64,000 nt of DNA from Sphagnum compactum. Taxonomy: Eukaryota > Bryophyta > Sphagnopsida > Sphagnales. Made by a program: the position numbers and the translations under genes. Below are positions 31,982 to 44,944 of the stretch, piece after piece; the first letter of the stretch is position 1, and each line of letters opens with the position of its first letter. The stretch is taken from assembly GCA_965153455.1 (NCBI GenBank), contig OZ234493.1, forward strand, positions 21,752,213-21,816,212. The letters run 5' to 3'. Under the pieces are notes generated by a model that ran no database searches, was not told the DNA's origin, and was given only the letters and a program-made list of their open reading frames with translations.

Positions 31982-34900
31982 TGAGCCCGGTTGTTACACA
32001 TTGATGGAGGTGAAGGTGATGACTGATAATTTTGGGAAGGAAATTCATTGGGAGCCCTGGGGGACAATGTACCATGGAAAGTTGCAAACTGGACAAGAAG
32101 TGGCAGTGAAGGTTTGGGGGGTTGACAAATTACCTTCAGTTGCAAAAGAGTTTCACCAGTTTGAAACGGTGAGGAGCCCTATTTCTTGATCAACCAATCG
32201 TGTCTGATAACTTGATAGATCCACTTCTCATTAGAATGGAATTTTATTTGATCATTAAATTGCCTTGTAAAACAATTGACCCTCAACCATGCCCTTAAAT
32301 GATTTAAGTACTAAAAAATGTTAGGACATGTTTAGCATGAGCATTGAATGCATTTAAGCACTGCATTCAAGGAGCCATTCAACACCCCTACTGAAGTATA
32401 TTACAAAATATTTTGCAAGCTATGAAATTGCTAATACTAGAGCGAACTCATACCCTAGTTTTTTTTCTCTTTTGCTAAAATTCATAGCCAAATGTGTGTT
32501 TGAAATCACAAGGGTTGTGATCTGGGTGTAAAATGTGGTTTTAGTTTTGTGGAGAGTATGAAAGGTGTTGTGAACACATAGTCAAAGTGATTGGTTATTG
32601 TGAAGAAGGAGATCAACAAATTTCAATCTATGAGTACATGCCTGGTGGAACTCTGAAACATCTTCATTGTGAGTTGTTGCTTCATATTGTGCAATAGAAG
32701 AGTAAATGAATCTGTTGTTGTTTTCCTAGTGAGCAGATGCTCCAATTAAATTTCATTGTCTACTAGGGAATGTTTCCTTTTGTGTGTTGGAGGATATGTC
32801 ACTAATGAAGTCCTTGCATACAATTAGGAAATCATCATTTTATTTGTAGATTCTTTATGCAAAGTTTGCTACAGTTGCATTTCAAAGAGTATGTTAGATT
32901 GAAATAGAGTATGTCAAGTTGGACCCTGTATTAAGCTTACAAAATGAATTAGTTTTTGTACTTGATTTGTTTTATAATTTTGGTTTTAAAGAGCGTTATC
33001 GTCTAGGTCTATACATGATATCCATATGATTCTTAAAAGGCCTCTGGATTTTGATAGTGGGTGCAACTCAAATGTGAGTGTAATGCATGCAACCTAGTCT
33101 CTTTATTGAGATTGAATATTTTTCGTGGTCAATGGTTAACAATTGTTGTTTTAGCTGTTTGTCAACTGACATTAGGTGATTTAACTCCTTTGTTTCATAC
33201 CCACCTAGATGTGTATCATAAGCCTTCTTGATTCCTAAACTAAAACCTTGGTTATTTTTCCCCATTGTAGCAATAAATTTTTGGGGGCTAGTGTTCCTTG
33301 TTAGTTTATGCATACGTTCATCATTCGCTTGTAACTTATTTAAATGACTTCATAATTTCACTCCATGACTTTTACAGATAAAGGTGTTTTCGACTCGGAA
33401 ACTCATGCATTGGATGGAAAAACACGACTCCAAATTGCCCTACACATAGCTCAAGGTAACTATTAAATTTTTAAAATAACGTGTTTTATATGTTCTTTAT
33501 TGATTGACAATTTCAACTAGAGTGGGGTGATTAGTTTCTGAAAGTAATATGCATAAAGCTATTCTTCAAACCAACTTAGGATTCATTCCATCTAATTTTT
33601 TTTTCAAGTTGGTCTTTGAAAGTAAAGGTGTCATTTTGGATGAGTTCCACAAGCATATGCCAAATCCAAGAAATGTAGAAAACTATCATGTACGAGTATA
33701 ATCATCAATATCTTCATTGCATTGAACACCTCATCCACATGTAATGTTCGTTTTTTTGTTGTAAAGAAAGGTCTATAAGGGTAGAACCCTTTCTATTTTT
33801 TACATAATGAAGTTTTAGCTGTGCTTTGATGAGTTGAAACCCTATGCTTGGTTGTTCAATACTTGAATTTTCAAATTATTACTTATGTATATGATTTAGG
33901 TGGAAAATGGCATTGCATTTTTTAGAATGTAGCCAAACTAATAAAGGCTTTTCGGAACCTGACACATAATTAATGAGGCGGGTCTTACAAGGTTGTTAAG
34001 TTATAGCCACTCCACAAAAATATTGCAAACCAATAGTGGTGCACCCCTCAAAATTTGGGGGGCTATTTATTTGTCACATAATGCTGACAGATATAGAAGT
34101 GAAAGTGGGCTATGTCATATCAGGTTTAGTATTCCAAATGGAATTTTGCACCAATTGTTGGGGGTTCACAAGTTCAAGTAATCATTATTTCCATAATTAG
34201 TTTCATGAAGAATAAAATGGTGTATTTGTGAATGAAGTGTGTGATGGTTATACCTCAAATATGAAGACATTTGCTCGATATTGGTTGAACAGGTCTACAA
34301 CATTTTCCTGGACTATGTTCCAAATTAAGGAGCAATGATATTTTTCTTACAGAGAATTGGGTACCGAAGGTTCAGTTTTCTCCAACAATTACTAATTCTT
34401 CAATATGGTATGTAATTTGTGTTGAACTTTCCATGTTTTTCCTGCCTACATGTTATTATTGTTGATTGATTCAAAAGCCAAATTTTTAAAAATGTCCATA
34501 TTTTCTTCCTTAAACCTATGGCCTCAATTTATAAAACCTCATATATATACATAATAATTTTCTATGAAGCCCACATTTCTAATGTTTTTGTTGGATGTCA
34601 TTATCAAATTGCAGTCCAATTAGTGTTTCAAGTTCATTTCCAATAATCAATTATTGGACTTTCTTTATCACTCAAAAGGAATGTCCAATGCAAATTTGCA
34701 TAGACCCAATTTGAGGGTCTATTTGATGTTTGCTAATGAGTCATTTATTGCTAGTTTAAGCTTTTGTAAACATAGGATAGGTGGACATAGGGATATTGCA
34801 AGAATGTATCATCTAATGTTAGCATTCATATAGACTAATAGAGATATTGAGATCAAATTCCATAAGAGTCATACATGGACTTGGATGCCCTTTGTGTCAC

Positions 34901-36106
34901 CATTTTTATTCACAAGAGAAACATACATTGTTTAAGACGTAGGTCAAATTTCTTAAAGACATGGCATTTGGGGGTCTAAATCATGTCAAAGTAAATTTTG
35001 GGATTATTAAACTACTAATTTACGTAATGTTTGCAAAATATTTTCCTTGTTAAATCTAGCTTCAATCATTAGGTGTATTTAATTTTGAGTTCTAAATTGT
35101 TGATTTCAAACTCACAATTTGGTGAAAGAAAATGGAGGCTAGTGCCATTAAATATTACATTGACTTTGTAACAAAACTTCTAACCATTTGCATATGGTTG
35201 TTAGGTCAAAAGAAGCAGTTATGCGCAAATTTGGAGTTTTTTTATGGGAGCTAATTTCTGGGGAACCACAACCCAGAGATCGAAAAGGGATAAATCATTT
35301 GGTATTATTCCTTGAATCTATAGTCCATTTTTTGTTTACACAATTAATTGTTCGACTGTTGGCCATTTGATTCACAAAAGAATTATAATTTCAAGAAATC
35401 CATTCTAGGCTTCTATATTATAAAAAAAAAAAGATTGACCAATGAACATTGGAGATGAAATTTATTTAATTAATAAGTATAATTATTACTAATATGCCAC
35501 ATTTGCAAATAATTTTCATGGATTCATCAAGATAGGAACTTACTCCCCACATGTCAATGAAAGTCAAGGTATGGAAGAGACCATTGTTCATACAAGGAAT
35601 AATGTACAGACTTGTAATAACAACAAAGAAAAATAAGAGAGAATTTAATTGCGCAAAAGAAGGTTAGTCAAAACCCATATGTTGTTCATGCACATGTTAA
35701 ACCAAGTTGTGAATGTATAATGTGAAATGTCTAAATACATCAAAGTTGAGATTAGATGACATATTCAAAAACTAAATTGGATTTGCAACCCCTTTTTCAT
35801 TGTTACAAACAATAAAATGACTTGCACACTTGGACTCATGGATAGGTGAAAATCGTTTCGGAAGATTTTGGCAACATTGGGATCAGCAACCTTACCCTTA
35901 GCTCCAACTTCCCAAAAGAAGCCATTGAGAAAATTGTGAAGTTAATACGTATGTGTCTACAAACAAATCGACGACAACCGCGGGTTCTTCAATTAACAAT
36001 GAGTGATGTGATCGATGAAATTAATGGTGCATTGCAATTGGAAAAAGGTCAGAAGGCTGAAGAAGGTGTTATTAAGATTGAAATTCCTCAATATGCTTCA
36101 CAATAA
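31982..36106 (+). CDS. Receptor-like pseudokinase gene K1 (six exons)
   Basis: Exons: 31982-32168, 32545-32668, 33378-33455, 34293-34407, 35205-35301, 35846-36106, all with GT-AG borders. Counted from ATG 32004 they sum to 840 nt, 279 residues, with no frame break. Parts in order: a degenerate Gly-loop then MYHGKLQTGQEVAVKVW with the beta-3 Lys kept; VIGYCEEGDQQISIYEYMPG; ETHALDGKTRLQIALHIAQG; the exon where HRD and DFG belong reads CSKLRSNDIFLTENWVPKVQ, lacking both; then FGVFLWELISGE and a C-lobe end. The activation segment (GSFGYLDPEY-type) is missing altogether. In plant receptor kinases these parts bind ATP-Mg and transfer phosphate, so this is at best a pseudokinase. No ectodomain is seen upstream. 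It ends at TAA 36104 where K2 has TCA, so its tail is shorter. First of two tandem copies. Confidence 0.7.
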
Positions 36107-37215
36107 AAAATTATGTCCCTCATTTAAAATTCCTTTCCAAAGATATCAAGTGGTAAATGAAATTCATTGAGAAGTCTACCTCTAATTGTGAACATGTGTT
36201 TATCAATCTTAAAAGGGGAAAAACAGCAACAACCTAAAACAAGCAATGTGCAAAGTCGTGGTTCCAGGTTAGTGTTCCAAATTACATTCATCTATCATTT
36301 AATGCAAGAAATGACTAGAAATTTGATTAATCAACAATCTATGTTGTGGGACTGTGTAGTGACTTTTTCTTCACCTAGGACCTTTCCATTATAGAGATGG
36401 ATGTGGTCATAGGGTACTAACTAATGATTGGAAATTAAGTTTTGTTGCAAGGTCACCAATGTGGACCTTGTAAAACAAACATACCTTCATGTGTAAAACA
36501 TTCAAAGGAATTTCCTAGTGTATTTGGAGGGCAACTTATATCCATAAATGTCCCCCCTAGACAAGAGGAAGGATATATTCTTATTCACCATCGGTCAAAG
36601 GATCCTATTCATAGGCATAATGTCTCTCTGACTTTTAGGGAGTAGGCAAAAGAACCCTCCCCTTCCTAAACCTCATGATTTAAGTTTGTTTTGATTCGTG
36701 ATAACCTTCACCTCATGTTTTACGATGGGCAAAACCTACAAGTGGGGGACATTCCCTAAATGTGAGGCCAAATTCGACTATTGCCTTGTCCTAGGCCCCT
36801 TATTTTGGGAATGTTCTCCACCGTTGACCTTTCCCCTCCACAAAAACTTCAACTTATTTTCACAGACAAACGCCATTGTTGTAGGGTCATAATTTATCTT
36901 GATGCATATTAAAATACATGTTTACAAGTTGAGTTTTGTGAAACCTTACTCCAATGAAATGGATGAAATTATTTTGAAAAAATTCTTTCAAATATCATCA
37001 ACAAAGAAAAAACATATGATAGAAAAATCATGTCTAGTTTGTCACAAAGTTCATTTATGAATACTTCAACTTGATATGAATGTATTTAAAATATTCCTTC
37101 AATTTTGGGCTTGAATTCCTATGGAAGACTTGGAAAAGATTTTGTTTTGGCCAATCAACCCAAACTTGCCCTATTGTGTTGTATTCATCATGTAGTGAGC
37201 TAGAATAATTAAACT
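36107..37215. repeat. 3' part of the first tandem kinase block
   Basis: Homologous to 41690-42780. It first continues the coding tail that K2 still has (K1 is cut short by its stop), then a conserved stretch where both copies have a 67-73 codon frame ending NVSLTFRE or NVLPTLRE. This is probably 3' UTR or an old transposon piece. No separate gene is supported. Confidence 0.5.
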
Positions 37216-37554
37216 TGGAACTTGAATAGTGATGTATAATGATTGTATTTTGAGCAAGTTCTTCAATTTTCTTTTAAGTGATGATAAGGTTAGGTTTCAT
37301 GCAGCTAATTGTTATCATTAATCCTTTAGAGCTATAGGAAACCCCCTTGCACTCATGAACCTCAGACCTACCATTCTATTGCACCCCAAAAGCTTTTTAT
37401 GTCACATGTTCATTTCATGTATGGTATTTCATTAGTAGTGTGTTTCAAACCTAGAAATGCACACTAAAAATGCAAACTGGAATTTGAGTGAACCAAGAAT
37501 TTTTTTGTCTTGTCTCTCATATGGTTCTTGTGATTTCATGTTTGAATTATACAG

Positions 37555-40500
37555 TAAGCCAGGTCTTTACACATCGATGGAGGTGTTGGTCATCACTAAC
37601 AATTTTGCGAAAAAAATTGGAGAAAATCATTCTGGAACCATGTACCATGGAAAGTTGCAAACCGGACAAAAAGTGGCAGTGAAGGTTTGGGAACTAAAAT
37701 CACATTCAGCTGCCGAAGAGTTTGACCAATTTGGAAAGGTGCGAAATCTGAATGACTGATCAGCTAGCCATGTTTGGTCTTTCCATGTAATCTAAAGTTT
37801 TATGAACAACTTTGAAGGCTTATAACTCACTAAATCCACTTTTCATCAAAATGGAATTTTATTTGAATGTTGCATTGCCTTATAACCCAACTTCAAACAG
37901 GTCCTTACATGATCTAAGTACTTAAAAATAGTAAGACACATTTAAAGGACCAAACATTGAAAGGAGTGAATTTAAGCACTTCATTCAAAGAACAATTCAA
38001 CACCCCTACCAAACTATATTATAAAATATTTTTTAGGTTATGAAATGGGTAATATTGCAACAAACTTTTACCCTACCTATTCTTTTGTTTTTTTGCCAAA
38101 ATTCATGACCTAAATGTGTGTTTGAAATCATAAGGGTTGTGATGTGGGTGTAAAATGTGGGTTCAGATATGTTACAACTCTGAAAACTTGTGTCAACGCA
38201 TTGTCCAAATGATTGGTTATTATGAATCAGAAACTCATCAAATTTCAATCTATCAGTACATGCCTGGTGGAACTTTGCAACACCGTCTTTTTGGTGAGTT
38301 GTTCCTTCACATTGTGCATTACAAAAGTAACTAAGCATGTTGTTGTTTTCTTAATGAACAAATGTTCTAATCACATTTCATTTTCTACCAAGGAATACTT
38401 CATTTCCTATATTCTAAGATATGTCGCTAATGAAATTGTTGCACACAACTAAGAAATCATCATCTTATTTGTAATTTCTTTATGCAAAGTTTGCTACAAT
38501 TACATTTAAAAAAGTATGGTATGTTCAAATTGAGTCTATCAAATTGAATTGTGTATTACGTTTGCAAAATGAATTAATGTTTGTAGTTAATTTCCCTTAC
38601 AATGTTGGTTTTAAAGAGCCCTATTGTCTAGGTCCAAACATGATTTCCACACCATTCTTGAACAAGCTCTAGATTTTGATAAGGGTTGCAACTCAAGTGT
38701 GAATGTATTGCATGCTTGACCTCGTCACTTTGCTAAGACTGGTTTTTTTTTTGTGGTCAATAGTTTAAAATTGTTGTTTTAATTGTTTGTCAACTAACAT
38801 TGGTTGATTTAACTCACTTGTTTCACACATATCTAGACTTGTGTGAGCTTTTCAACCATTGCTTTAGTTTAGATGTGTATGATAAGGGCTCTTGATTTGT
38901 GATTTAAATTTTGGGTTATTTATCCCCATTGTAGCAATATTATTTTGAGGCCAATGTTACTTATTAGTTTATGCAGATGTTCATTGATCATTTGTAATTT
39001 ATCTTATTCACTTCATAATTGATCAAGTCTATGATTTTTATAGATGAAGGTCCATTGGACTCAGAAACTCGTGCCTTAGACTGGAAAGCACGACTCAAAA
39101 TTGCCCTACACATTGCACAAGGTAACATTAAACTTTTAAAAACCCTATCCTCTAATCTATATGAATGTTGTCTTTATTGATTGACAATTTGAACTAGAGT
39201 GCAATGCTTATTCTTTTCAAAATAATATACATGAAATTATTCTTGGAACCAACTTAGCATTCATTCCATTTAATTGTTTTCTCCAAGTTTAACTTCAAAA
39301 GTAAGGTGCCATTTTGGATGATTGCCACATGCATATGTCAATCCAAGAGTTGTAGAAAAATATCATTTATGAATATAATTTTCCATATTTTTATTGCATT
39401 GAACACTTCATCCATAGTTAATGTCTACAAGTATTTTTGGATAAAAAGGTCTATAAGGGCAAAACCCTTTGTATTTCTACATATTGAAGCTTTAGTAGGG
39501 CTTTGATGAGTCAAACATCACAAACTTGCCCCCTCCTTGTATCTATGTTTTCACAATGTTTTAACAATGTGTTCAAGGCCTTTAGATACATGTCCCCTAA
39601 TTGATAGGGCATTCCCTTACAAGGCTATTCAACTAATGCCATTTCAAAAAACTATGGTAGATCCATGATGGTGGAACTATCAAATTTGGGGGCTTATTTA
39701 TCTATCACACATAATGTTAACATATACAGAAATGAAGGGGCCTATATCCTCTAAGGTTCAATATTCCAAATGGAATTTCACAACAATTGTTGAGGGCTCA
39801 AAATTTCAAGTAATGGTTATTTCCATAATTGGTCTTGTGAGGAAGATAATGGTGTATTCATCATTGCATTGTTTAATGGTTCCATCTGAAATATGAAGAT
39901 TCACTCAACATTATCTGAACAGGGCTACCACATTTTCCCGAACAATATTTCAAACTAGAGAGCAAGAATATTTTTCTTACGAAGAATGGGGTACCCAAGG
40001 TTACTGTTCAGCCATGGCCATTTCACCGGTAAGTATTTTGTGTTGAGTTCTCCATGCATTTCTACGCTACATTATTATTATTTTTTGATTTTTTTAAAAT
40101 GTAAAAGAATTTCCATATTTTCTTCATTAAGCCGATGAGCTCAATTTATAAAACCTCATATATACAAAGTAGTTTCTTTCGAAGCCAACATTTTTAATGT
40201 TTTTGGTAGATGTCATTGTCACATTGCAATCCCAACTAGTGCTTAAAGTGCATTTCCAAATCTATTGGTGGACTTTCTCTCACTTAGAAGGAATGTCCAA
40301 CACAAAATTTACATGGACTCAATTTGTGTGTCAATTAGTCTATTTGACGTTTGTTAATGAGTCATCTATTACTGTTAAATAGTTTGAAATTTTATAAACA
40401 TAAAATTAAACATATGCATGGATATTACAAGATTTTATCCTTTAATGTTTGGGTTGGTATAGACCAACATAAATATTGAGATGGAATGCCATAAAAGTCA

Positions 40501-41929
40501 TCCATGGACCTGGATGGCCCTTATTTCACCATTATTAGTTACAAGAAAAACATGCATTTTTTTCCATATAGGTCAAATTTCTTAAAGATATAGCACTTGG
40601 GGGTCAAATCATTACAAAGTAAAAAATATAGGCATTACTAAACTATTAATTTAGGTCATGTTTGCATAATATCCTCCTTGCAAAATCTACTTTCATTCAT
40701 TAGGTGTATTCAAATTGAAGCCCTAAACTGTTGATTTCAATGGCCACATTTGGTGAAACAATATGGAATCTAAAGCCATGGTCATAATTTTATGCACTAC
40801 ATTGATTCCATGATAAAGCATCTAACCATCTGATTATGGTTCTCAGGGAAAACTCTCTTGTTTACGAATTTGGACATCTTTTATGGGAACTAATTTCTGG
40901 ACAGCAACAATGCGAACCTAGAGAAGGATTGAATTGGGTATTATTCCTTGAATCTACAATGCATCTTTTTTGCACACATAATTGTCCAACTGTTAGCCAT
41001 CAAATGCATTGAGGAATTATAGTTCCATTAGATCCATTTCGGGCATCTATATTATAAGAAAAAAAGATTGACTAACGAACATTGACAACAATAATTATTA
41101 AATCAAAAAGTTTAAATTTTTTTCTAGTATGCCTAAATAATTTAGATCAATTCATCAAGATAGAAATTTCCTCCCCAGATGCCAATGAAAGTCAAGTTAT
41201 GGAGGAGACCATATTTCATACACAAAACTAATGTATAAACTTGTAATAACAACAAGGAAAAATAAGAGAAGAATTTAGCTGAACAAAAGAAGGTCAGTAC
41301 AAAACCCATATGTTGTTCATGTATGCCATCCAAGAAGTGAACATGCAATGTGAAATGTCTTATTGCATCAAAGTAAAAATTTGATGACATGTTCCCAAAC
41401 TGCAAACCTTTCTCCTTCATTGTTACAAAGAATAAATTGACTTGTGTGGACTCAAGGATAGGTGGAGGATTTTCGCAACGAGGGGTTCATTGACCCCACC
41501 CTTGGTTCTAATTTCCGAGAAGAAAGCATGATGAAAACTATAAGGATAGCACATTCTTGTATGCAACCAATGGGGGCTCCACCAATAATGGATGATTTAA
41601 TCAATGAAATGAATGATGCATTGCAATTGGAAAAAGGTCAAAACATTGAAGAAGGTGGTATGAACATTGAAATTCCTCAGTATGCTTCACAATCAAAAAC
41701 ATGTGCCTCACTTGAAACTACTTTGGAAGAGATCAAGAAGCAGACAATATTTGATGAAAAGTCTATCTCTGATTGTGATCCTAAAGGGAAAAGACAACAA
41801 CAACCTCAAACAAGCACTACACAAAGTCATGGTTCCAGGTCAGTGTTCCAAATTGTTCCCGTATATCATTTAATGCAAGAAATGACTAGAGGTTTGATTG
41901 TCAATAATCTGCGTTGTGGGATTGTGTAA
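37555..41929 (+). CDS. Receptor-like pseudokinase gene K2 (six exons)
   Basis: Exons: 37555-37738, 38167-38293, 39044-39121, 39923-40028, 40847-40937, 41462-41929, at the same places and phases as K1. From ATG 37577 they sum to 1032 nt, 343 residues, uninterrupted. Residues seen: IGENHSGTMYHGKL (Gly-loop degenerate), VAVKVW (Lys kept), MIGYYESETHQISIYQYMPG, RALDWKARLKIALHIAQG, then YFKLESKNIFLTKNGVPKV where the family has HRD...NILL...KVADFG; the catalytic Asp and DFG Asp are gone. VYEFGHLLWELISG follows directly, so the activation loop is missing. The tail beyond the kinase (QYASQSKTCASLETTLEEI to NNLRCGIV) is absent in K1. A role as scaffold or decoy is possible; decay without function is the alternative. 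The 549-codon exon lies 1 kb downstream and might belong to the same transcript. Confidence 0.72.
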
Positions 41930-42938
41930 TGGGTTTTTGTTCATTTGGGACCTTTCCACTGTAAAGATGGATGTGATGATAGAGTATTGATTGATTGTTG
42001 GAGATTTTTTGTTGCAAGGTCCCCAATATGGACCTTATAAGACAAACAACCCTTCATGTGTAAAACATTCAAAGGAATTTCTTATTGTACTTGGAGGGCA
42101 CATTATATCCATCAATGTCCCCCTTAGAAAAGAGGAGGGATATATTCTTATTCCCCACCAGTCAGAGGATCCTACTTATAGGCATAATGTCCTTCCCACT
42201 CTTAGGGAGTAAGCATAAGAACCCTCCCTTTCTTAAACCTCATGATCTACATTTGTCTAGGTTCATGATAACATTCACCTCATGCTTTACAATTGGCAAA
42301 GTCCACAAGTGGGGGGGACATTCCTTGAATGTGAGGCCAAACTCAACTACTGCCTTGTCCTAGGCCCCTTATTTTGGGAATGGTCCCCCGCCCTTGACCT
42401 TTCCCCTTGACAAAAATTTCAGTTTATTTTCACAGACAAACACCGTTGTCATAGGGTCATAATTTACCCCAGTGCATATTGAAGTGCATGTTTATAGGTT
42501 GGGCTTTGTGAAACCTTACTCCAATGAAATGGTTGAAGTTATTCTGAGAAGAATTCTTTTATATATCATTCACAATGAAAAAAATATGATAGAAAAATAA
42601 CGTCCAATTTGTAAAAAAGTTCATTTATGAACACTTCAAGTTAATATGAATGTGTTTAACATATTACTTCAGTTGGGGTCTCCAATCCTTAAGGAGGACT
42701 TGAAGAGATTTTCATTTTTGCCAATCAGCCCACACACCCTATTGTTTTGTATTCATAATGTAGAAAGCTAGAATGATTGTATCTGGGAGATGAACAACAA
42801 GGTTCAAATGGTGAAGGTGTGGTAACCACAATTGCATGTTCAAGGATGATGTGCATCATTAGAATGAACAAAGGCCACACTTGGATTTGTAAATGTGGCC
42901 TAATAACACAAGAATTTTTCTTTTGTAATTGGTTGCAG
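41930..42938. other. Spacer between K2 and the 549-codon exon
   Basis: The first ~850 bp match the 3' part of the K1 block (to about 37215). The remainder is unique and ends with a pyrimidine-rich tract and ttggttgcag, a good splice acceptor at 42937-42938. Confidence 0.5.
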
Positions 42939-44607
42939 AGATTCCAAAGGTGATTCAATGTGTTCAAGTAGCGATGATGAAATGCCTTTAACAAGCAAGA
43001 AAGAAAGTTTATCTCCACAACCAGAGTTGTGTGGCACCATTACAAGCATTGAAGGTGTTCCAAACCTGCCAACCATGAGGAGAAGTTCAATTATGGTTGC
43101 TAGCAGAAAAAATAATGAAGGCAATGTGGAGTTACTTTTTGAAGATGCAGAAAACATGACTCAGGTTGTTGGTGTGGGGCTTGAGTGGGCCAAGGTGGTT
43201 GTCACCAAAGAGTTGGACGTGGAGGTGAGACAAATTGGAAAGCATGCGTGGAAAGGCTTGTGGGAAGATCAGGGTTGTGAAAAACTTGAGCTGCTAGAAA
43301 TCATTCTTCCAGAGCCAGAGACAAAGGTTGGAGGTTCCTTAAATACAAGGCTAGAAGATGAACTTGAAAGATTTGGGATTGGGTTGACAAAAAGTGATGT
43401 AATTGGGATGTATGCAGAAAACCACCTTGAACAATTGAAGGAAGGATTCTTTCCTCTTGTATATGATCTAGCGGAATACATGGGACTTGAAGGAGAAAAT
43501 TCTATCAGATGTAGACAAGTTTCAGGGGGTGAAGGTGGAAGCTCGAAGGATGCTGCAAAGGTTAGATGTTCAACAGAGAAGTCCAGAGGAAAAAAAGATG
43601 TGCATCAAGATCCATCCCAAGATCCACCTGAAGATGGCTCTCAAGATGGCTTTCAAGGTCCACCACAAGGTCCACCACAAGGTCCCTCTGAGCCATTGGC
43701 TATGGAGGGAAAAAAGACTCTTCTTGTCTCTATTTTTCCACTACGGGGCTACCTCTCTCATGGACCAGGTGGGCAAGAGATTCATGATGACCATGAACTA
43801 TATCAGGCAACAATTGTGCCTGTCCTCAAATTTATGTTTGAAGTGGATGGAGGCCAGAGGAAGATAACCACCACATTAATATTAACATGTGATCTTGGGG
43901 AACGTGGTGGACCGGATGTCAACCCCGGAAAGCTTGGATATTTCCAGGACAACATCACAATATCCTTACATTGTGAAATGGACAAGGCTGCAACTCTTTT
44001 ATCTCGTAGGGTGGAAAATGTAGAGATTGTGAAAATGACAACTACAACCAATGCTTCAAGTTTGTACAAGTGGGAATGCAGAGGTGAAATCTCTGTGCCA
44101 TTTTTGGGTATTCAAGCTGGAGGAGGTGATGGTCAAACTAACGAGAGGGGTTCTTCATCTACTCATGAAACTCCAGTCACCCAGTTAAGTAGATTTTATG
44201 TTACTTCGAAATGTCGTGGAAGCAGCTTGATTTACAACTTTCTTTACCCGAAAGAAGTTCAGGCTCACATCGCTGATGAAAAGCAAGGTCCAAGGGAACT
44301 GATAACATCAGGAATAGGTGGAACATTTGAGCCAACCATTGTTGGTGAATGGGATGGTCTGGACCAGAGCAAAAAGTGCAGCTACATTTTCAAGACAAAA
44401 AGGGACATTACTTCCATTGAGGGTTTAAGGAAGTCACATGGGAGTGGAGAAGAACCTGAATGCTTCAAACAACAGTATGAGCTACCTTTGTGGGTGAATC
44501 ATTCAATGAAACACATATTGCAGAGGCATGAAATTAAAGAACTTCGAGCCCCAAAAGTAAATATGTTAAAAAATGTGATTGGAGCAAAACCTGCATTGCG
44601 TGCGTGA
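42939..44607 (+). CDS. Long coding exon, protein of unknown function (549 codons from first ATG)
   Basis: An uninterrupted frame runs from the acceptor ttgcag/AGATTCC (42939) through ATG 42958 to TGA 44605-44607. The translation has a Ser/Asp-rich start (MCSSSDDEMPLTSKKESLS), a first globular part (about 40-195, with GVGLEWAKVVVTKELDVEV and LEDELERFGIGLTKSDVIG), a disordered linker with DPSQDPPEDGSQD and GPPQGPPQGP (about 215-245), and a second globular part (about 250-530, with SIFPLRGYLSHGPGG, YKWECRGEISVPFLGIQ and YELPLWVNHSMKHILQR). There is no signal peptide or membrane segment. Open length, balanced codons and the clean acceptor argue for a real gene, probably a last exon. The family is not recognised. 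The 5' exons are not found; splicing from K2 is possible but unproven. Confidence 0.75.
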
Positions 44608-44944
44608 TGTATATGTAATAATATTTCCAAACACAACATGGTTATTTTGCATGTTGTTTTGTGGGGTTGTTTTCTAAATTAGTGTACAGTTGTGCTTGGA
44701 TTACCCAATTCACAATTATTAAGTATCATCCATCACAATGCAAATGTTGAATTACATTACCCAACAACCTATTTTCCATTTCTTGGTCAGAATCATATTT
44801 CTTTATTGATGTTGTGCTCTACAATGTTTTCTGTGTCTAGATAACCCTCTCTTCAAACTCTTTCCAATTTATGGAACTCAAAATTGAAAGCTCAAAATTC
44901 ACAAAAGTTTGTTTTTATGTTGGTTGGCTTGTTGTGGGAATGTT
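44608..44944. other. 3' flank of the 549-codon exon
   Basis: AT-rich, with atgtaataatat just after the stop, which could include a polyadenylation region. No repeat partner in the window. Nothing else seen. Confidence 0.35.

Noticed and set aside
36442-36645. 67-codon and 73-codon frames downstream of K1 and K2 as small genes
   Set aside because: Both end alike (NVSLTFRE, NVLPTLRE), but the blocks are tandem duplicates, so similarity alone is not evidence of coding; no start context or family match.
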